64,000 nucleotides of DNA from Luteolibacter algae (GCF_042683045.1 NZ_JBHUIT010000005.1:1-64000), one strand, 5' to 3'. Positions 50,586 to 60,030 are shown, counted from the stretch's first letter. The notes: a model not told the origin generated them from the letters alone. Made by a program: numbers and translations.

Positions 50586-52097
50586 TTAAACGTAGTCCGG
50601 GTGCGGACGCTCCGTGAGCTTCCGATCACGCAGCATGGAGCGGAAGCCGAAGAGCGCGATCACGACAAAACATGCCGCAGGCAACCAGAAAGAAGCTCTC
50701 ACTCCAAAGTCGGTGATGAATCCACCCTGCAGCTTGGTCAGCACGGCTCCGCCTACGATAGACATGATAAGGAAAGCCGAGCCGAGTTTTGCTTCCTCGA
50801 TTTTCATGCCTTTCAGGGCGATGCCATAGATCGTAGGGAACATCAGCGACATGGCGGCGGAAATCATAACCAGAGAGTAGAGCCCAAGTTTTCCCTCAAG
50901 GTAAATGGCTCCCACTGTAAATACGAAACCGGCCACCGCGAAGATGAGCAGCATTTTCCCTGCCCCGATAAACTTCATCAGATAAGTGCAAATGAAGCGT
51001 GAGGAGAGGAAGATGATCATCGCTACAATATTGTAGTTCTGGGCTTCACCGAGGCTCAGGCCCACCTGTTCCATCCCGTAATGGATGATGAAGGTCCAGC
51101 ACATGATTTGCGCACCAACGTAGAAAAGCTGCGCGATAACCCCTTCGCGGAAATGCGGGATTTTTACCAAACGCCCGACGATCTCCATGAAGGGAGCTTC
51201 CGTTCCACCTTCTTCTTTGAAGTTCGGCATCTTGCTGAAGGTAAAGATCAGGAAGAAGACGAATACGATGATGGCGATGGTCACGTATGGAGTGCGGACA
51301 TTTCCGAGATCGGTCTGTTGCAGCTCGTTGAATATCTCGGGATCGTTCGCACGTTGTGCCTTGAGAGCATTGGGCACCGCTTGGTCCAATGCGCCCGAGA
51401 CCGTTCTGAAGTCGGGAATGCCATCCTTGTAGAGGGAGACTTCCGCTCCATCCTTGAGGATGACCGTCTCACCGTCCTGGCCGAGTTTTGCTCCTTCCGG
51501 AAGAGCGTTCGCATCGGTAATGAGATATTGGATCGCAGCCGGGCTCTGCTCTTTCATTTCATCGCGGAACTTGGTGACAGCGAGGTTCGGAGCGAGCAAC
51601 TGGGAGGCGACGGCCATTCCGATCAGCGAGCCGATCGGGTTGAACGACTGGGCCAGATTGAGACGTTGCGTCGAGGTCTCCGCCGGGCCCATTGCCAGAA
51701 TATAGGGATTACAAGCGGTTTCGAGGAACGCCAGGCCATAGGTGATGATGTAGGATGTGAGAGCAAATAGGGCGAAGTTTGCCATCAAGCTCGCAGGCAC
51801 AGCGATCAACGCGCCCAGCGCATAAAGGAGCAGACCGAGCATGATCGCCGCCTTGTAGGAGAATTTCCGGATGAAGAATACCGCAGGAATCGCCATACAG
51901 AAGTAACCGGTATAGAAAGCGAATTGCAGCCATGAGGCTTGCGAGGTGGTAATGATGAAAACCTGCTCAAAGACCTTTACCAGCGGATTGGTGAAATCAT
52001 TCGCAAATCCCCACAGTGAAAAACAGCAGGTAGTTAGAATAAACGGCAGGAGAAATTCTTTTGGAATGGTGCTTATTGAGGCGTTATTTTTGCTCAC
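50586..52097 (-). CDS. fucP: L-fucose:H+ symporter (FucP)
   Basis: About 503 residues in an MFS-type fold with twelve helices. CCFSLWGFANDFTNPLVKVF is the FucP/FHS signature near the N-terminus; FLETACNPYILAMGP is also typical. One extra cytoplasmic/periplasmic region of ~90 residues in the middle is longer than in E. coli FucP. The start is uncertain: no ATG is available, and I chose the GTG at 52097 (MSKNNASISTIPKEF), which gives a family-like N-terminus; the GTG at 52151 adds 18 residues. It is the first gene of fucP-fucosidase and divergent from the ECF sigma gene. It imports the fucose released by the fucosidase. Confidence 0.92.
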   Translation of the reverse strand: MSKNNASISTIPKEFLLPFILTTCCFSLWGFANDFTNPLVKVFEQVFIITTSQASWLQFAFYTGYFCMAIPAVFFIRKFSYKAAIMLGLLLYALGALIAVPASLMANFALFALTSYIITYGLAFLETACNPYILAMGPAETSTQRLNLAQSFNPIGSLIGMAVASQLLAPNLAVTKFRDEMKEQSPAAIQYLITDANALPEGAKLGQDGETVILKDGAEVSLYKDGIPDFRTVSGALDQAVPNALKAQRANDPEIFNELQQTDLGNVRTPYVTIAIIVFVFFLIFTFSKMPNFKEEGGTEAPFMEIVGRLVKIPHFREGVIAQLFYVGAQIMCWTFIIHYGMEQVGLSLGEAQNYNIVAMIIFLSSRFICTYLMKFIGAGKMLLIFAVAGFVFTVGAIYLEGKLGLYSLVMISAAMSLMFPTIYGIALKGMKIEEAKLGSAFLIMSIVGGAVLTKLQGGFITDFGVRASFWLPAACFVVIALFGFRSMLRDRKLTERPHPDYV

Positions 52098-52201
52098 GTT
52101 CTTTACAGTTGGATTTAATTGTGGAAAGAGGTGGGATGTCCGTAAAGACACCCCGGACTTTGGATATGTTTCACGACAGGGACGATGTGCAGAAGAAAAA
52201 A

Positions 52202-52217
52202 CTTATTTTGAAATAAG
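52202..52217. promoter_or_regulatory. candidate operator: 16-bp perfect palindrome
   Basis: CTTATTTTGAAATAAG (perfect arms of seven with a two-base centre) lies in the 179-bp divergent region between fucP and the ECF sigma gene. An AAATAAG half-site followed closely by TTTCC also occurs before the sulfatase (55394-55405). The regulator is unknown; candidates are the tandem XylR protein or a LacI-type regulator elsewhere. Confidence 0.45.
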
Positions 52218-52276
52218 ATTTTCCATCTTCCAAGCTCGCGACCAAGCCGATAATAAACTGACCACCTAATTGCATT

Positions 52277-52804
52277 TTGAGTAACCCAGACCAAGGAGAA
52301 CAGTTTTCGAGCCTATTGATGGCCAACAGACATCGGATTTACGGATTTTTGTATTCATTGGTCCATCAACACCAGGCAGCGGAAGATCTGATGCAGGAGG
52401 TCTCGATGATTTTATGGAGAAAATTCGATCAGTTTGAAATCGGAACCGATTTCGCCGTCTGGGCGATGAGCGTCGGGCGCTTCTGCGTTTTGAATTGGCG
52501 GAGAAAACAGGCACGGCTACCGCTCTCACTGGATGATGATGATCTCATCCGTCTGGCGGACGAGGCGGTCTCCGTTGCCTGCGAGGATGATATGCGCGGT
52601 AGCCTGAAGGAATGTATGCGCTTGCTTCCCGAAAAGCTGAAAAAGGTTCTCCGGGCAAGATATCATCGTGATCTGGATGTGAAGGAAATCGCAAAACGAA
52701 ACCAACAGAGCGTGCGGGCGGTCTATCTGCTTTTGGAGAAGTCCCACGGACTCCTGCTGGATTGCGTTTCGCAAAAACTTGGAAAACCCCCTCAGCAACC
52801 ATGA
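52277..52804 (+). CDS. ECF-type RNA polymerase sigma factor
   Basis: A 175-residue sigma factor with region 2 (SLVHQHQAAEDLMQEVSMIL and FAVWAMSVGRFCVLNWRRK) and region 4 (LKKVLRARYHRDLDVKEIA, helix-turn-helix RNQQSVRAVYLLLEK). It resembles the planctomycete/verrucomicrobial ECF group linked to FecR-LamG anti-sigma proteins. Start at the TTG at 52277; an ATG at codon 15 would remove part of region 2. Its stop overlaps the start of the FecR-LamG gene by four bases (ATGA), indicating coupled synthesis of sigma and anti-sigma. It is divergent from fucP. Confidence 0.92.
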   Translation: MSNPDQGEQFSSLLMANRHRIYGFLYSLVHQHQAAEDLMQEVSMILWRKFDQFEIGTDFAVWAMSVGRFCVLNWRRKQARLPLSLDDDDLIRLADEAVSVACEDDMRGSLKECMRLLPEKLKKVLRARYHRDLDVKEIAKRNQQSVRAVYLLLEKSHGLLLDCVSQKLGKPPQQP

Positions 52805-54402
52805 AGGATTCTTATTCGGACAAAGAGATCGATCGGCTGGCGGAGCGTCTCCGGCAGAATGATCTTTCCTCCACGGAAGCGGATGCGTTGCGGGATGCCA
52901 TCCGCAATCATCCCCGGGCACGGCGCCGGTTGGCCAGCAATCTTTATCTCTCCGCGGAGTTTCACAGCGATTCCCTCACACACGAGTTACTGGGAAATGA
53001 TAGCGACCGTAAAACATTTCCGTTCCGCCCCTGGCACGGAATCGTTGCTGCCGCAGTCCTCGCCTCGGGAATCGGCTACACGGTATATCAGTTTTCCAAC
53101 CACAATAATAATGACCAGGCTCTCGCTGCCCACCAAAAGGGAGTCGCCGTGCTGAGCCGTCAACTGGATGTCTCCTGGGTGGGAGAGCCTCCACCGAAAA
53201 ATGGGGATACCGGAGATCGCATGCTTTTGGAGCCGGGATTTTTGGAAATAAGCAAAGGCACGCTTCAGATTGATTTCTATAGTGGCGCCAGCGTGTTGAT
53301 CGAGGCTCCGGCTCGCTTTGAGATTATTGATGCGAGCTGTGGCAGACTTTCCTATGGAAAAATCAGTGTCGATATCCCCTCGGTGGCCGTGGGGTTCAAG
53401 CTCATCGCTCCCGATCTTGAGTTGGTGGACCAGGCTACCGAATTCGGCATCAATGCCGGGAAGGACGGTTCCTGTGAAATCCATGTTTTCAGCGGCAATC
53501 TAAATGTCTCCATCGCAGCCATGGAGCCTAAATTTATCAGAAGCGGAAACGGCATATCCATCAAACAGGGAAAAATCACAGATTTCCCCGCACAGCCTGG
53601 AGAATTTGTCCGCTCCACATCGCTGGATGCGGAATTGCGCTCCAAACAAACACTTTGGAACGATTGGAAGCGCGATATCCTCTCGGATCCGGATGTTCTT
53701 CTTTATTACTCCTTTTCCGATATCCCGAAATGGGGTCGCACGATTGCCAACGAAGCCATGGGAGCCACAGCGGACACGGCCGGCGCGATCGTTGGCTGCC
53801 AACCGGTTCCCGGCCGCTGGCCAGGTTCCCAGGCAATGGGTTTCAGTTCTTCTTCCGATCGAGTCCGCTTGAATTTGCCGGGGCAATACGATTCCCTGAC
53901 CTTGGCCACATGGGTGAAACTGGACAAACGGAGCTCAAAACACATTTCCCTCCTGAGCTGTGATCAAGAGGCCAATCAGAAATTCCTCATCGACTGGAGC
54001 CTTATCACGACGGAGAAGAACGTCTCTTATGTCACTCATTTCACCGAAACCAACCGTAAATTCGGCGCGATGGAAGACAGAAGCCATCACCACTCGCCCA
54101 CGAATCTTGCAAAATATTTCAAAGTCGGTCAGTGGGTTCTATTGGGCCTCGTCTATGACGCTGGGAAAAAAGAGGTCAGGCACTATGCCAATGGGGATCT
54201 CGTTTATACAAATCCCGCAAAGGCCGATCATCAGCTGATCATCGGGATCGCCGATTTGGGCAACTGGCCATACAAGGAATGGGCCAAGGGCACGGAATTT
54301 GAGGTGCGAAACCTCAGTGGCGCCATGGCGGACTTCCTGATTGCGAAACGTCCATTTGAGACCCGCGATTTTCAAAGGATGTACGAAATGGGTAAACCTT
54401 GA
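52801..54402 (+). CDS. FecR-LamG transmembrane anti-sigma/surface sensor protein
   Basis: About 533 residues from the ATG at 52801, overlapping the sigma gene by four bases. An N-terminal cytoplasmic anti-sigma-like helical region (1-75) precedes one membrane helix (about 79-97, HGIVAAAVLASGIGYTVYQF). A FecR domain follows (about 150-245; EISKGTLQIDFYSGASVLIE). A LamG/concanavalin-like jelly roll forms the C-terminal 190 residues (SLTLATWVKLDKRSSKHISL). The LamG part is a plausible glycan-binding sensor. It likely controls the ECF sigma factor and, through it, glycan genes. Known architecture in planctomycetes and verrucomicrobia; ligand unknown. Confidence 0.85.
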   Translation: MKDSYSDKEIDRLAERLRQNDLSSTEADALRDAIRNHPRARRRLASNLYLSAEFHSDSLTHELLGNDSDRKTFPFRPWHGIVAAAVLASGIGYTVYQFSNHNNNDQALAAHQKGVAVLSRQLDVSWVGEPPPKNGDTGDRMLLEPGFLEISKGTLQIDFYSGASVLIEAPARFEIIDASCGRLSYGKISVDIPSVAVGFKLIAPDLELVDQATEFGINAGKDGSCEIHVFSGNLNVSIAAMEPKFIRSGNGISIKQGKITDFPAQPGEFVRSTSLDAELRSKQTLWNDWKRDILSDPDVLLYYSFSDIPKWGRTIANEAMGATADTAGAIVGCQPVPGRWPGSQAMGFSSSSDRVRLNLPGQYDSLTLATWVKLDKRSSKHISLLSCDQEANQKFLIDWSLITTEKNVSYVTHFTETNRKFGAMEDRSHHHSPTNLAKYFKVGQWVLLGLVYDAGKKEVRHYANGDLVYTNPAKADHQLIIGIADLGNWPYKEWAKGTEFEVRNLSGAMADFLIAKRPFETRDFQRMYEMGKP

Positions 54403-54414
54403 GGGCTCCAACAA

Positions 54415-54449
54415 AAAAGAAGGGAGGTCATACCGACCTACCTTCTTTT
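54415..54449. terminator. bidirectional terminator after FecR-LamG gene
   Basis: AAAAGAAGG-G-AGGTC pairs with GACCT-A-CCTTCTTTT (a single mismatch in a 15-bp stem) around ATACC. It has A and T runs at both ends and lies between the convergent FecR-LamG and prepilin-like genes. Confidence 0.88.
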
Positions 54450-54491
54450 ATTCGAGAATAGAGTCTCTCCGGAACCGGAGGGAAATCCCGC

Positions 54492-55250
54492 TTATCTCCA
54501 GGTAAGCTGCATATGCTTCCGCAAACCTTCCGCGCTTTTTATGTAATCGTTATCAATGCGTTCGACATGGTTGTCCACGAAAACACAATGCGCGCCATTT
54601 TTGTAGTTCCCTTGCGGAGCATTATTCGCCCACCCAGTGAAAACTCCGTTCGAGCCATCGTCATCGGACTCCCCCATCAAAATGGTGAGCGCCGGGTTGA
54701 CAATTTCACGGCTCTTGGCATTTGTCCCGTCGATTCGGGTCAAATTCGGGTTAGGTGTTGTTGAAGAAATCCAGCCCTCAATCCAGGCATTGTAGCAGTA
54801 ACTTCCGAACGTTTGATCGGCACTCGAGGCTAGATCCACATCCGCAAGCTCCCGTGCATCTCCACCGAGAGTTCTTTCAGAAAGCGGGTTTTGCAAAATG
54901 GTATCGGACGGCATCACTTTCCAAACATATTTCGGTGCCTCAAGCACACAATAGCCTTGAACTTCTCCGATGAGTTCATGGATCACAAATTTTCTCCATG
55001 GATTCAGAAGCTGTCCGGCGTATCCAGGGAACGTGCCGGGATTTGTGAGATTATTGGACAAACCCTCCTCACGGATAACATGCACCGCTGTGCCCACCTG
55101 TTTGAGATTGCTAATACAGGTCGCGGCTTTGGATGCCTGTAGAGCCCTACTGGCTCCCATGAAGCCCAGCGAAGCCAGAACGGCAACAATGACGATTACG
55201 ACAAGTAGCTCCACGAGAGTGAAGCCTTTGGATTTTTTTGAGTTTTTCAT
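54492..55250 (-). CDS. prepilin-like exported protein (type II/IV pseudopilin N-terminus)
   Basis: About 252 residues from the ATG at 55250 (MKNSKKSKGFTLVELLVVIV); a further upstream ATG adds four residues. GFTLVELLVVIVIVAVLASL is the classical prepilin peptidase cleavage and methylation site. The exported part ends with GAHCVFVDNHVERID, the segment corresponding to the H-x-D-G tail of verrucomicrobial DUF1559-like proteins. These proteins often sit beside sulfatases in this phylum. It is divergent from the sulfatase across 186 bp. No pilus assembly gene is adjacent. Confidence 0.85.
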   Translation of the reverse strand: MKNSKKSKGFTLVELLVVIVIVAVLASLGFMGASRALQASKAATCISNLKQVGTAVHVIREEGLSNNLTNPGTFPGYAGQLLNPWRKFVIHELIGEVQGYCVLEAPKYVWKVMPSDTILQNPLSERTLGGDARELADVDLASSADQTFGSYCYNAWIEGWISSTTPNPNLTRIDGTNAKSREIVNPALTILMGESDDDGSNGVFTGWANNAPQGNYKNGAHCVFVDNHVERIDNDYIKSAEGLRKHMQLTWR

Positions 55251-55436
55251 AACGGTATTCAACTAGGGTAAATGTTCTTATCATCGGCGTTTGTGAAAAA
55301 AAATTGCACGGCAGGCCGTATTTGGCGATTATCTACAATACACCGTAAACACGCCAACCGCATCCCGGTTTCGGAAAAAACTCCTTTTCCCGTAAATAAG
55401 TTTCCGTTCAGCGCTCTCAATTAGAAATATCCAATA

Positions 55437-56972
55437 ATGAAGTTATTAACCACCCTAGCAGCCCTGCTCACGGCTCTACCGGCGTTTGCCGAGAAGCAGC
55501 CCAATATTCTCTATATCATGTCGGATGACCATGCAGCCCATGCAATCGGCGCGTATGGCGGACGACTCTCCAAGCTCAACCCGACCCCATCGATTGATCG
55601 CTTGGCCAAAGAAGGTGCGCTGATGGAAAACACGTTTTGCACGAATTCGATTTGTTCTCCGAGTCGCGCGACAGTGATCACCGGACAATATTCCCATACA
55701 AACGGCGTCCGCATCCTGGGCGAGCCCGTGCTGCCGGAAAACCAGACACTCCCGCTGGAAATGAAAAAGGCCGGTTATGTCACCGGAATGATCGGGAAAT
55801 GGCACCTGGAGGTAGAGCCAGCCTCCTTTGACTACTACTCCGTTCTCAATGGCCAGGGGAATTACTTCAATCCTGTCATGAATGACAAAAAGGCGGGCAA
55901 ATGGCCGGACAACATCGTCCATTATCCTACCGGAAAAGGTTCATACGACTCACTCCATACGGATGATGTCATCACCGATCTCTCGATCGACTGGATGAAA
56001 CAACAGCTAAAATCCGGCAAACCCTTCTTTCTCATGCATCATTTCAAAGGACCGCATGACAACTTTGAGAACGCCGAGCGTTACGATTTTCTCTATGATG
56101 ATATCGAGATCCCTGAACCTTCAGATCTCTATGAGCGCAGCAAGAACGGCCCTCTCGACCATGAGCCCTATGGCACATCCGTCTCCGGCCGGAATAGCCG
56201 TCGGAACATGGGTCATCACATGTTTGTCGATCCCAATTTGGAACCGCGCGAATACACCCACGTATCCTATCAGCGCTATTTGAAAAAATACCTACGCACC
56301 ATCCGCGGAGTGGATGACAATATCGGCCGCGTTCTGGACTTTTTGGAAAAAGAGGGCGAACTGGACAACACGCTTATTATCTACACCTCCGATCAAGGTT
56401 TCATGACCGGAGAACACGATATGATCGACAAACGCTGGATGTATGAGGAATCACTGCGCATGCCATTCGTAGCACGCTATCCTGCCGCGATCAAGGGCGG
56501 CACAAAGGTGGACCAGCTCGCCAACAATGTCGATTTCGCACCTACTCTTCTGGATTTCGCCGGAGTGAAGGAAATGCCGGAAAGCTTTGAAGGACGTAGC
56601 TTCCTGCCGCTTCTGGAAGGTAAGACCATCAGCGATTGGCCGGAAGCAACCTACTACCGCTACTGGATGCACATGGCTCACCATGACAACCCGGCTCACT
56701 ACGGCATTCGCACGAAGAAATACAAATTGATCTATTTCTACGGACTTCAGCTGGACACGAAAGGCGAAAAAAAGGCGCCAACTCCCGCCTACTGGGAATT
56801 TTATGATCTCAGCAAAGATCCCCAGGAGCTCAACAACGCATATGCGGATCCGGAATATGCGGAAACCATCAAAAAGCTCAAAAGTGATCTTCTGGATTTG
56901 AAAGAGGAGATCGGCGATACCGATGAAAAATATCCGGAGCTGATGAAAGTCCGCGAAGAAACCTGGGAATAA
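55437..56972 (+). CDS. exported family S1 sulfatase
   Basis: A 511-residue protein with a signal peptide (1-18, ending AFA). The formylglycine motif is C73-S-P-S-R77-A (CSPSRATVITGQYSH), and D30-D31 (YIMSDDHAAHAIGAYG) are calcium ligands. A second metal/active-site block, TSDQGFMTGEHDMIDKRWMY, is also present. It hydrolyses sulfate esters in the periplasm and needs a formylglycine-generating enzyme encoded elsewhere. Given fucP and the fucosidase nearby, sulfated fucan or another sulfated glycan is the likely substrate; subfamily cannot be assigned here. A terminator follows at 57108. Confidence 0.94.
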   Translation: MKLLTTLAALLTALPAFAEKQPNILYIMSDDHAAHAIGAYGGRLSKLNPTPSIDRLAKEGALMENTFCTNSICSPSRATVITGQYSHTNGVRILGEPVLPENQTLPLEMKKAGYVTGMIGKWHLEVEPASFDYYSVLNGQGNYFNPVMNDKKAGKWPDNIVHYPTGKGSYDSLHTDDVITDLSIDWMKQQLKSGKPFFLMHHFKGPHDNFENAERYDFLYDDIEIPEPSDLYERSKNGPLDHEPYGTSVSGRNSRRNMGHHMFVDPNLEPREYTHVSYQRYLKKYLRTIRGVDDNIGRVLDFLEKEGELDNTLIIYTSDQGFMTGEHDMIDKRWMYEESLRMPFVARYPAAIKGGTKVDQLANNVDFAPTLLDFAGVKEMPESFEGRSFLPLLEGKTISDWPEATYYRYWMHMAHHDNPAHYGIRTKKYKLIYFYGLQLDTKGEKKAPTPAYWEFYDLSKDPQELNNAYADPEYAETIKKLKSDLLDLKEEIGDTDEKYPELMKVREETWE

Positions 56973-57278
56973 TTTTCTGCGGACAAAAGGTTGCAGCAGA
57001 AGGTTCCGGTTCCGAATTCCTTACCTTTCGAAGCGAAGCAACTGCCCCGCTAAACCATGATGCATTGCGAAAGCTCCTGACGAAAGGGCCAGCTTTCGAA
57101 TAAAGCCAAAGACGCCGGATTTATTTCCGGCGTCTTTTTTGTTTTCATTCCGATCAGTGTGGTTTTCCCACAAAAGGCGATGGAGGATTTCGCAAAATTT
57201 GCATGCACGATGCTTCCGGAAATCGAGTTCCATGTTCGCTTTTCGTGGAAACCGTGCTAGAAACCTCCCCAAGCCTCC
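56973..57278. other. intergenic region with sulfatase terminator
   Basis: 306 bp between the sulfatase and the GH63-type gene. It contains a weak hairpin at about 57068-57098 (CGAAAGCT/AGCTTTCG) and the clear terminator at 57108-57140. The remainder (57141-57278) should hold the glucosidase promoter. The minus-strand ORF here is not convincing. Confidence 0.5.
57108..57140 (+). terminator. factor-independent terminator after the sulfatase
   Basis: AAAGACGCCGGA and TCCGGCGTCTTT form a perfect 12-bp stem around TTTATT, followed directly by T-runs to 57140 and GTTTT. It lies about 135 bp past the sulfatase stop. Confidence 0.85.
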
Positions 57279-59969
57279 ATGACTGAAGAAAACATTAGAC
57301 TTTCACAGGAAGAAAACCGCGCAAAAAACTGGAAACGCTGGGGTCCCTACCTCTCCGAGCGCCAGTGGGGAACTGTCCGCGAAGACTACTCCGACCATGG
57401 TAACTCGTGGGCCGCTTTCCCCCATGATCAGGCCCGCCGGAGAGCTTATCGCTGGGGTGAGGATGGACTCCAGGGCTGGTGCGACCGGGGCTGCCGCTTA
57501 TGCTTCGCACCCGCATTGTGGAACGGCAAGGATTCGATCCTTAAAGAGCGTCTTTTTGGTTTGGGAGGAAATGAAGGAAACCACGGCGAAGACGTGAAGG
57601 AATGCTACTACTACCTGGATTCCACGCCTACCCACTCATACACCAAAGCTCTCTATAAGTATCCGCAGCAAAAATATCCCTACACACAGATCCGCATTGA
57701 AAATGAACGGCTTGGCAGATTGGGCCCGGAAATGGAGTTGGCCGATACCGGGATTTTCGATGACAACCTCTACTTTGATGTGGTTCAGGAAGTGGCAAAA
57801 AGAAGCCCGCAGGATATTCTGTGGCGAATTACGGTAACCAACCGAGCAGCAACATCCGCTCCCCTGCATATTCTGCCGACCCTCTGGCTACGCAATACCT
57901 GGAGCTGGGGCACAGATCTGGATGCGCCTGCCGTCAAGCCCTCGATAATCCAAGAAGGAGACGGGCTCTTCATCGACCACGAATCCCTGGGAAAATTCCG
58001 GTTCCACGCCGGCACGGATCAGGCAAGACCCAAAAAAGCGGAATGGCTTTTCACCGAAAACGATACCAACCATGAGGCTCTGGGCGGCATGAAAAACGGC
58101 ACTCCTTACACCAAGGATGCCTTCCATCGGTATATCATCCAAGGAGAGAAGAAGGCGGTATCCCCAAAAAAGGCAGGAACCAAATCAGCACTTTATTACC
58201 TATTTCAAGTTCCGGCCGGCGAGTCAGTCACCATCTATTGCCGCCTTCATCACATCAATGAAAGTAACCGGATCAACGGACTGGACCAATTCAACGAGAC
58301 CGTGGACCAACGCCTGAAAGAGGCGGATGAATTCTACAATGAAGTCATACCGCCGGGAATTTCCGAGGATGAAAAATTGATCTGCCGCCAGGGATATGCC
58401 GGGCTTTTATGGACCAAACAGTTCTTCTTTTATTCTGTCGAGGACTGGCTCAAGGGGGACAAAGAGATGCCCGAGCCTCCGGCAAACCGGCTCCTGGGAC
58501 GTAACCACGATTGGAAACATTTTTACGCTAAAAATATTCTCTCGATGCCCGACAAGTGGGAGTATCCGTGGTTTGCCGCCTGGGACACCGCCTTCCATAT
58601 GCTGCCCTTCTGCGCAGTGGATTCTGCCTTCAGCAAACACCAGCTTTTACTATTGCTGCGGGAGTGGTATATGCACCCCAATGGCCAGCTGCCGGCCTAC
58701 GAATGGAATTTCTCCGATGTGAATCCTCCCGTCCACGCATGGGCGGTATGGCGGGTCTACAAAATCGCGGATCGCAAGGGCGAGAGGGACCTGCTTTTCC
58801 TCGAAAAAGCATTCCAGAAGCTCCTGATGAATTTCACCTGGTGGGTCAATCGCAAGGACTTGGATGGGCGTCACGTGTTCGGCGGCGGCTTCCTTGGTCT
58901 GGATAACATCGGAGTTTTCGATCGCTCTCATGCGCTCCCCGGAGGTGGTTATCTTCAGCAGGCCGATGGCACCGCTTGGATGGGCTTCTACTGTCTGACA
59001 ATGCTATCGATGGCCTTGGAACTGGCTCTGACAAAACCTGCCTACGAAGATATTGCCTCCAAGTTTTTCGAGCATTTTGTGAACATTTGCGATGCGATCA
59101 ATACTCTCGGAGGCAACGGCTTGTGGGACGTTCAGGATCAGTTTTACTACGATCAGCTGATCATTGATGATGAAGCACCCATCCCGCTTCGCATCCGCTC
59201 TCTTGTCGGCCTTCTTCCCCTTTCCGCTGTTACTGTGCTCAAGCAGAAAACCATTGATGCGCTACCCGGCTTCAGGAAACGCATGGATTGGTTCCTCACA
59301 AACAAGCCGGATCTATTGAAGTATGTGACGGCGAACCGCGTTCCCGGCAAAAAATCTTCAGGCCGGGTTCTGCTGGCTATTCCTTCCCAGGAGCGGCTTC
59401 GCCAAAGCCTTACCTATATGCTCGATCCGAAGGAATTCCTCTCAAACTTCGGCATTCGCTCTCTTTCCAAGGCACATGATGATCACCCCTTTATCTTCCA
59501 GTATGCGGGAGCCACCCACCAGGTCCAATACACCCCCGGAGAGGCAACCACGGATATGTTCGGCGGGAATTCCAACTGGCGGGGCCCTATATGGTTCCCC
59601 ACAAATTTCATTCTTATCGAAGCGCTCGAACGCTATTACTACTTCTATGGTGATACTTTCAAAATCGAGTATCCCACAGGTTCCGGCGTTGAGTGCACGC
59701 TTCGGGATATCGCCATTGATATCTGCGACAGGCTGATCTCGCTCTTCACAAAGAATGAAGAAGGTTACCGACCTTGCTTTGGCGATAGTGAAACCTCAAA
59801 ACGCTATTCGGATGATGAGCACTGGAAAGATCTACTCCTTTTCCACGAGTATTTCCATGGCGAGACCGGAGAAGGCCTCGGAGCTTCGCACCAAACCGGA
59901 TGGACCGCACTAGTCGTCCGCTTGGTCCGCGAACGCCGGGAAAAACTTACCGAAGAAGGGTTTTGCTAA
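57279..59969 (+). CDS. large GH63-type (MGH-like) glucosidase
   Basis: An 896-residue protein with no signal peptide, so cytoplasmic. Beta-sandwich N-terminal region (about 30-330) then an (alpha/alpha)6 barrel (about 360-880). Barrel motifs include NHDWKHFYAKNILSMPDKWE, WFAAWDTAFHMLPFCAV, WMGFYCLTMLSMALE, GGNSNWRGPIWFPTNFI and GEGLGASHQTGWTALVVRLV, consistent with family GH63 and mannosylglycerate-hydrolase-like enzymes. The natural sugar is unknown; a glucose-containing oligosaccharide or osmolyte is possible. Codon usage is like its neighbours. It is followed by a terminator at 59974-59999. Confidence 0.85.
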   Translation: MTEENIRLSQEENRAKNWKRWGPYLSERQWGTVREDYSDHGNSWAAFPHDQARRRAYRWGEDGLQGWCDRGCRLCFAPALWNGKDSILKERLFGLGGNEGNHGEDVKECYYYLDSTPTHSYTKALYKYPQQKYPYTQIRIENERLGRLGPEMELADTGIFDDNLYFDVVQEVAKRSPQDILWRITVTNRAATSAPLHILPTLWLRNTWSWGTDLDAPAVKPSIIQEGDGLFIDHESLGKFRFHAGTDQARPKKAEWLFTENDTNHEALGGMKNGTPYTKDAFHRYIIQGEKKAVSPKKAGTKSALYYLFQVPAGESVTIYCRLHHINESNRINGLDQFNETVDQRLKEADEFYNEVIPPGISEDEKLICRQGYAGLLWTKQFFFYSVEDWLKGDKEMPEPPANRLLGRNHDWKHFYAKNILSMPDKWEYPWFAAWDTAFHMLPFCAVDSAFSKHQLLLLLREWYMHPNGQLPAYEWNFSDVNPPVHAWAVWRVYKIADRKGERDLLFLEKAFQKLLMNFTWWVNRKDLDGRHVFGGGFLGLDNIGVFDRSHALPGGGYLQQADGTAWMGFYCLTMLSMALELALTKPAYEDIASKFFEHFVNICDAINTLGGNGLWDVQDQFYYDQLIIDDEAPIPLRIRSLVGLLPLSAVTVLKQKTIDALPGFRKRMDWFLTNKPDLLKYVTANRVPGKKSSGRVLLAIPSQERLRQSLTYMLDPKEFLSNFGIRSLSKAHDDHPFIFQYAGATHQVQYTPGEATTDMFGGNSNWRGPIWFPTNFILIEALERYYYFYGDTFKIEYPTGSGVECTLRDIAIDICDRLISLFTKNEEGYRPCFGDSETSKRYSDDEHWKDLLLFHEYFHGETGEGLGASHQTGWTALVVRLVRERREKLTEEGFC

Positions 59970-59973
59970 TGAA

Positions 59974-59999
59974 TCGAGTCCCCTTGATCGGGGACTCGA
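59974..59999. terminator. terminator-like hairpin between GH63-type and beta-propeller genes
   Basis: TCGAGTCCCC and GGGGACTCGA are perfect 10-bp arms around TTGATC. It sits just after the GH63 stop and about 32 bp beyond the stop of the convergent gene. There is no long T-run, so efficiency is uncertain. Confidence 0.6.
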
Positions 60000-60030
60000 A
60001 CGCTTTCAGACCGAGACTGCGGTCCCGCTC

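Noticed and set aside
51081..51770. 229-residue plus-strand ORF
   Set aside because: Antisense to FucP membrane helices; acidic shadow composition.
57021..57272. 83-residue minus-strand ORF between sulfatase and GH63-type genes
   Set aside because: It runs through the sulfatase terminator hairpin and has no convincing start or domain.
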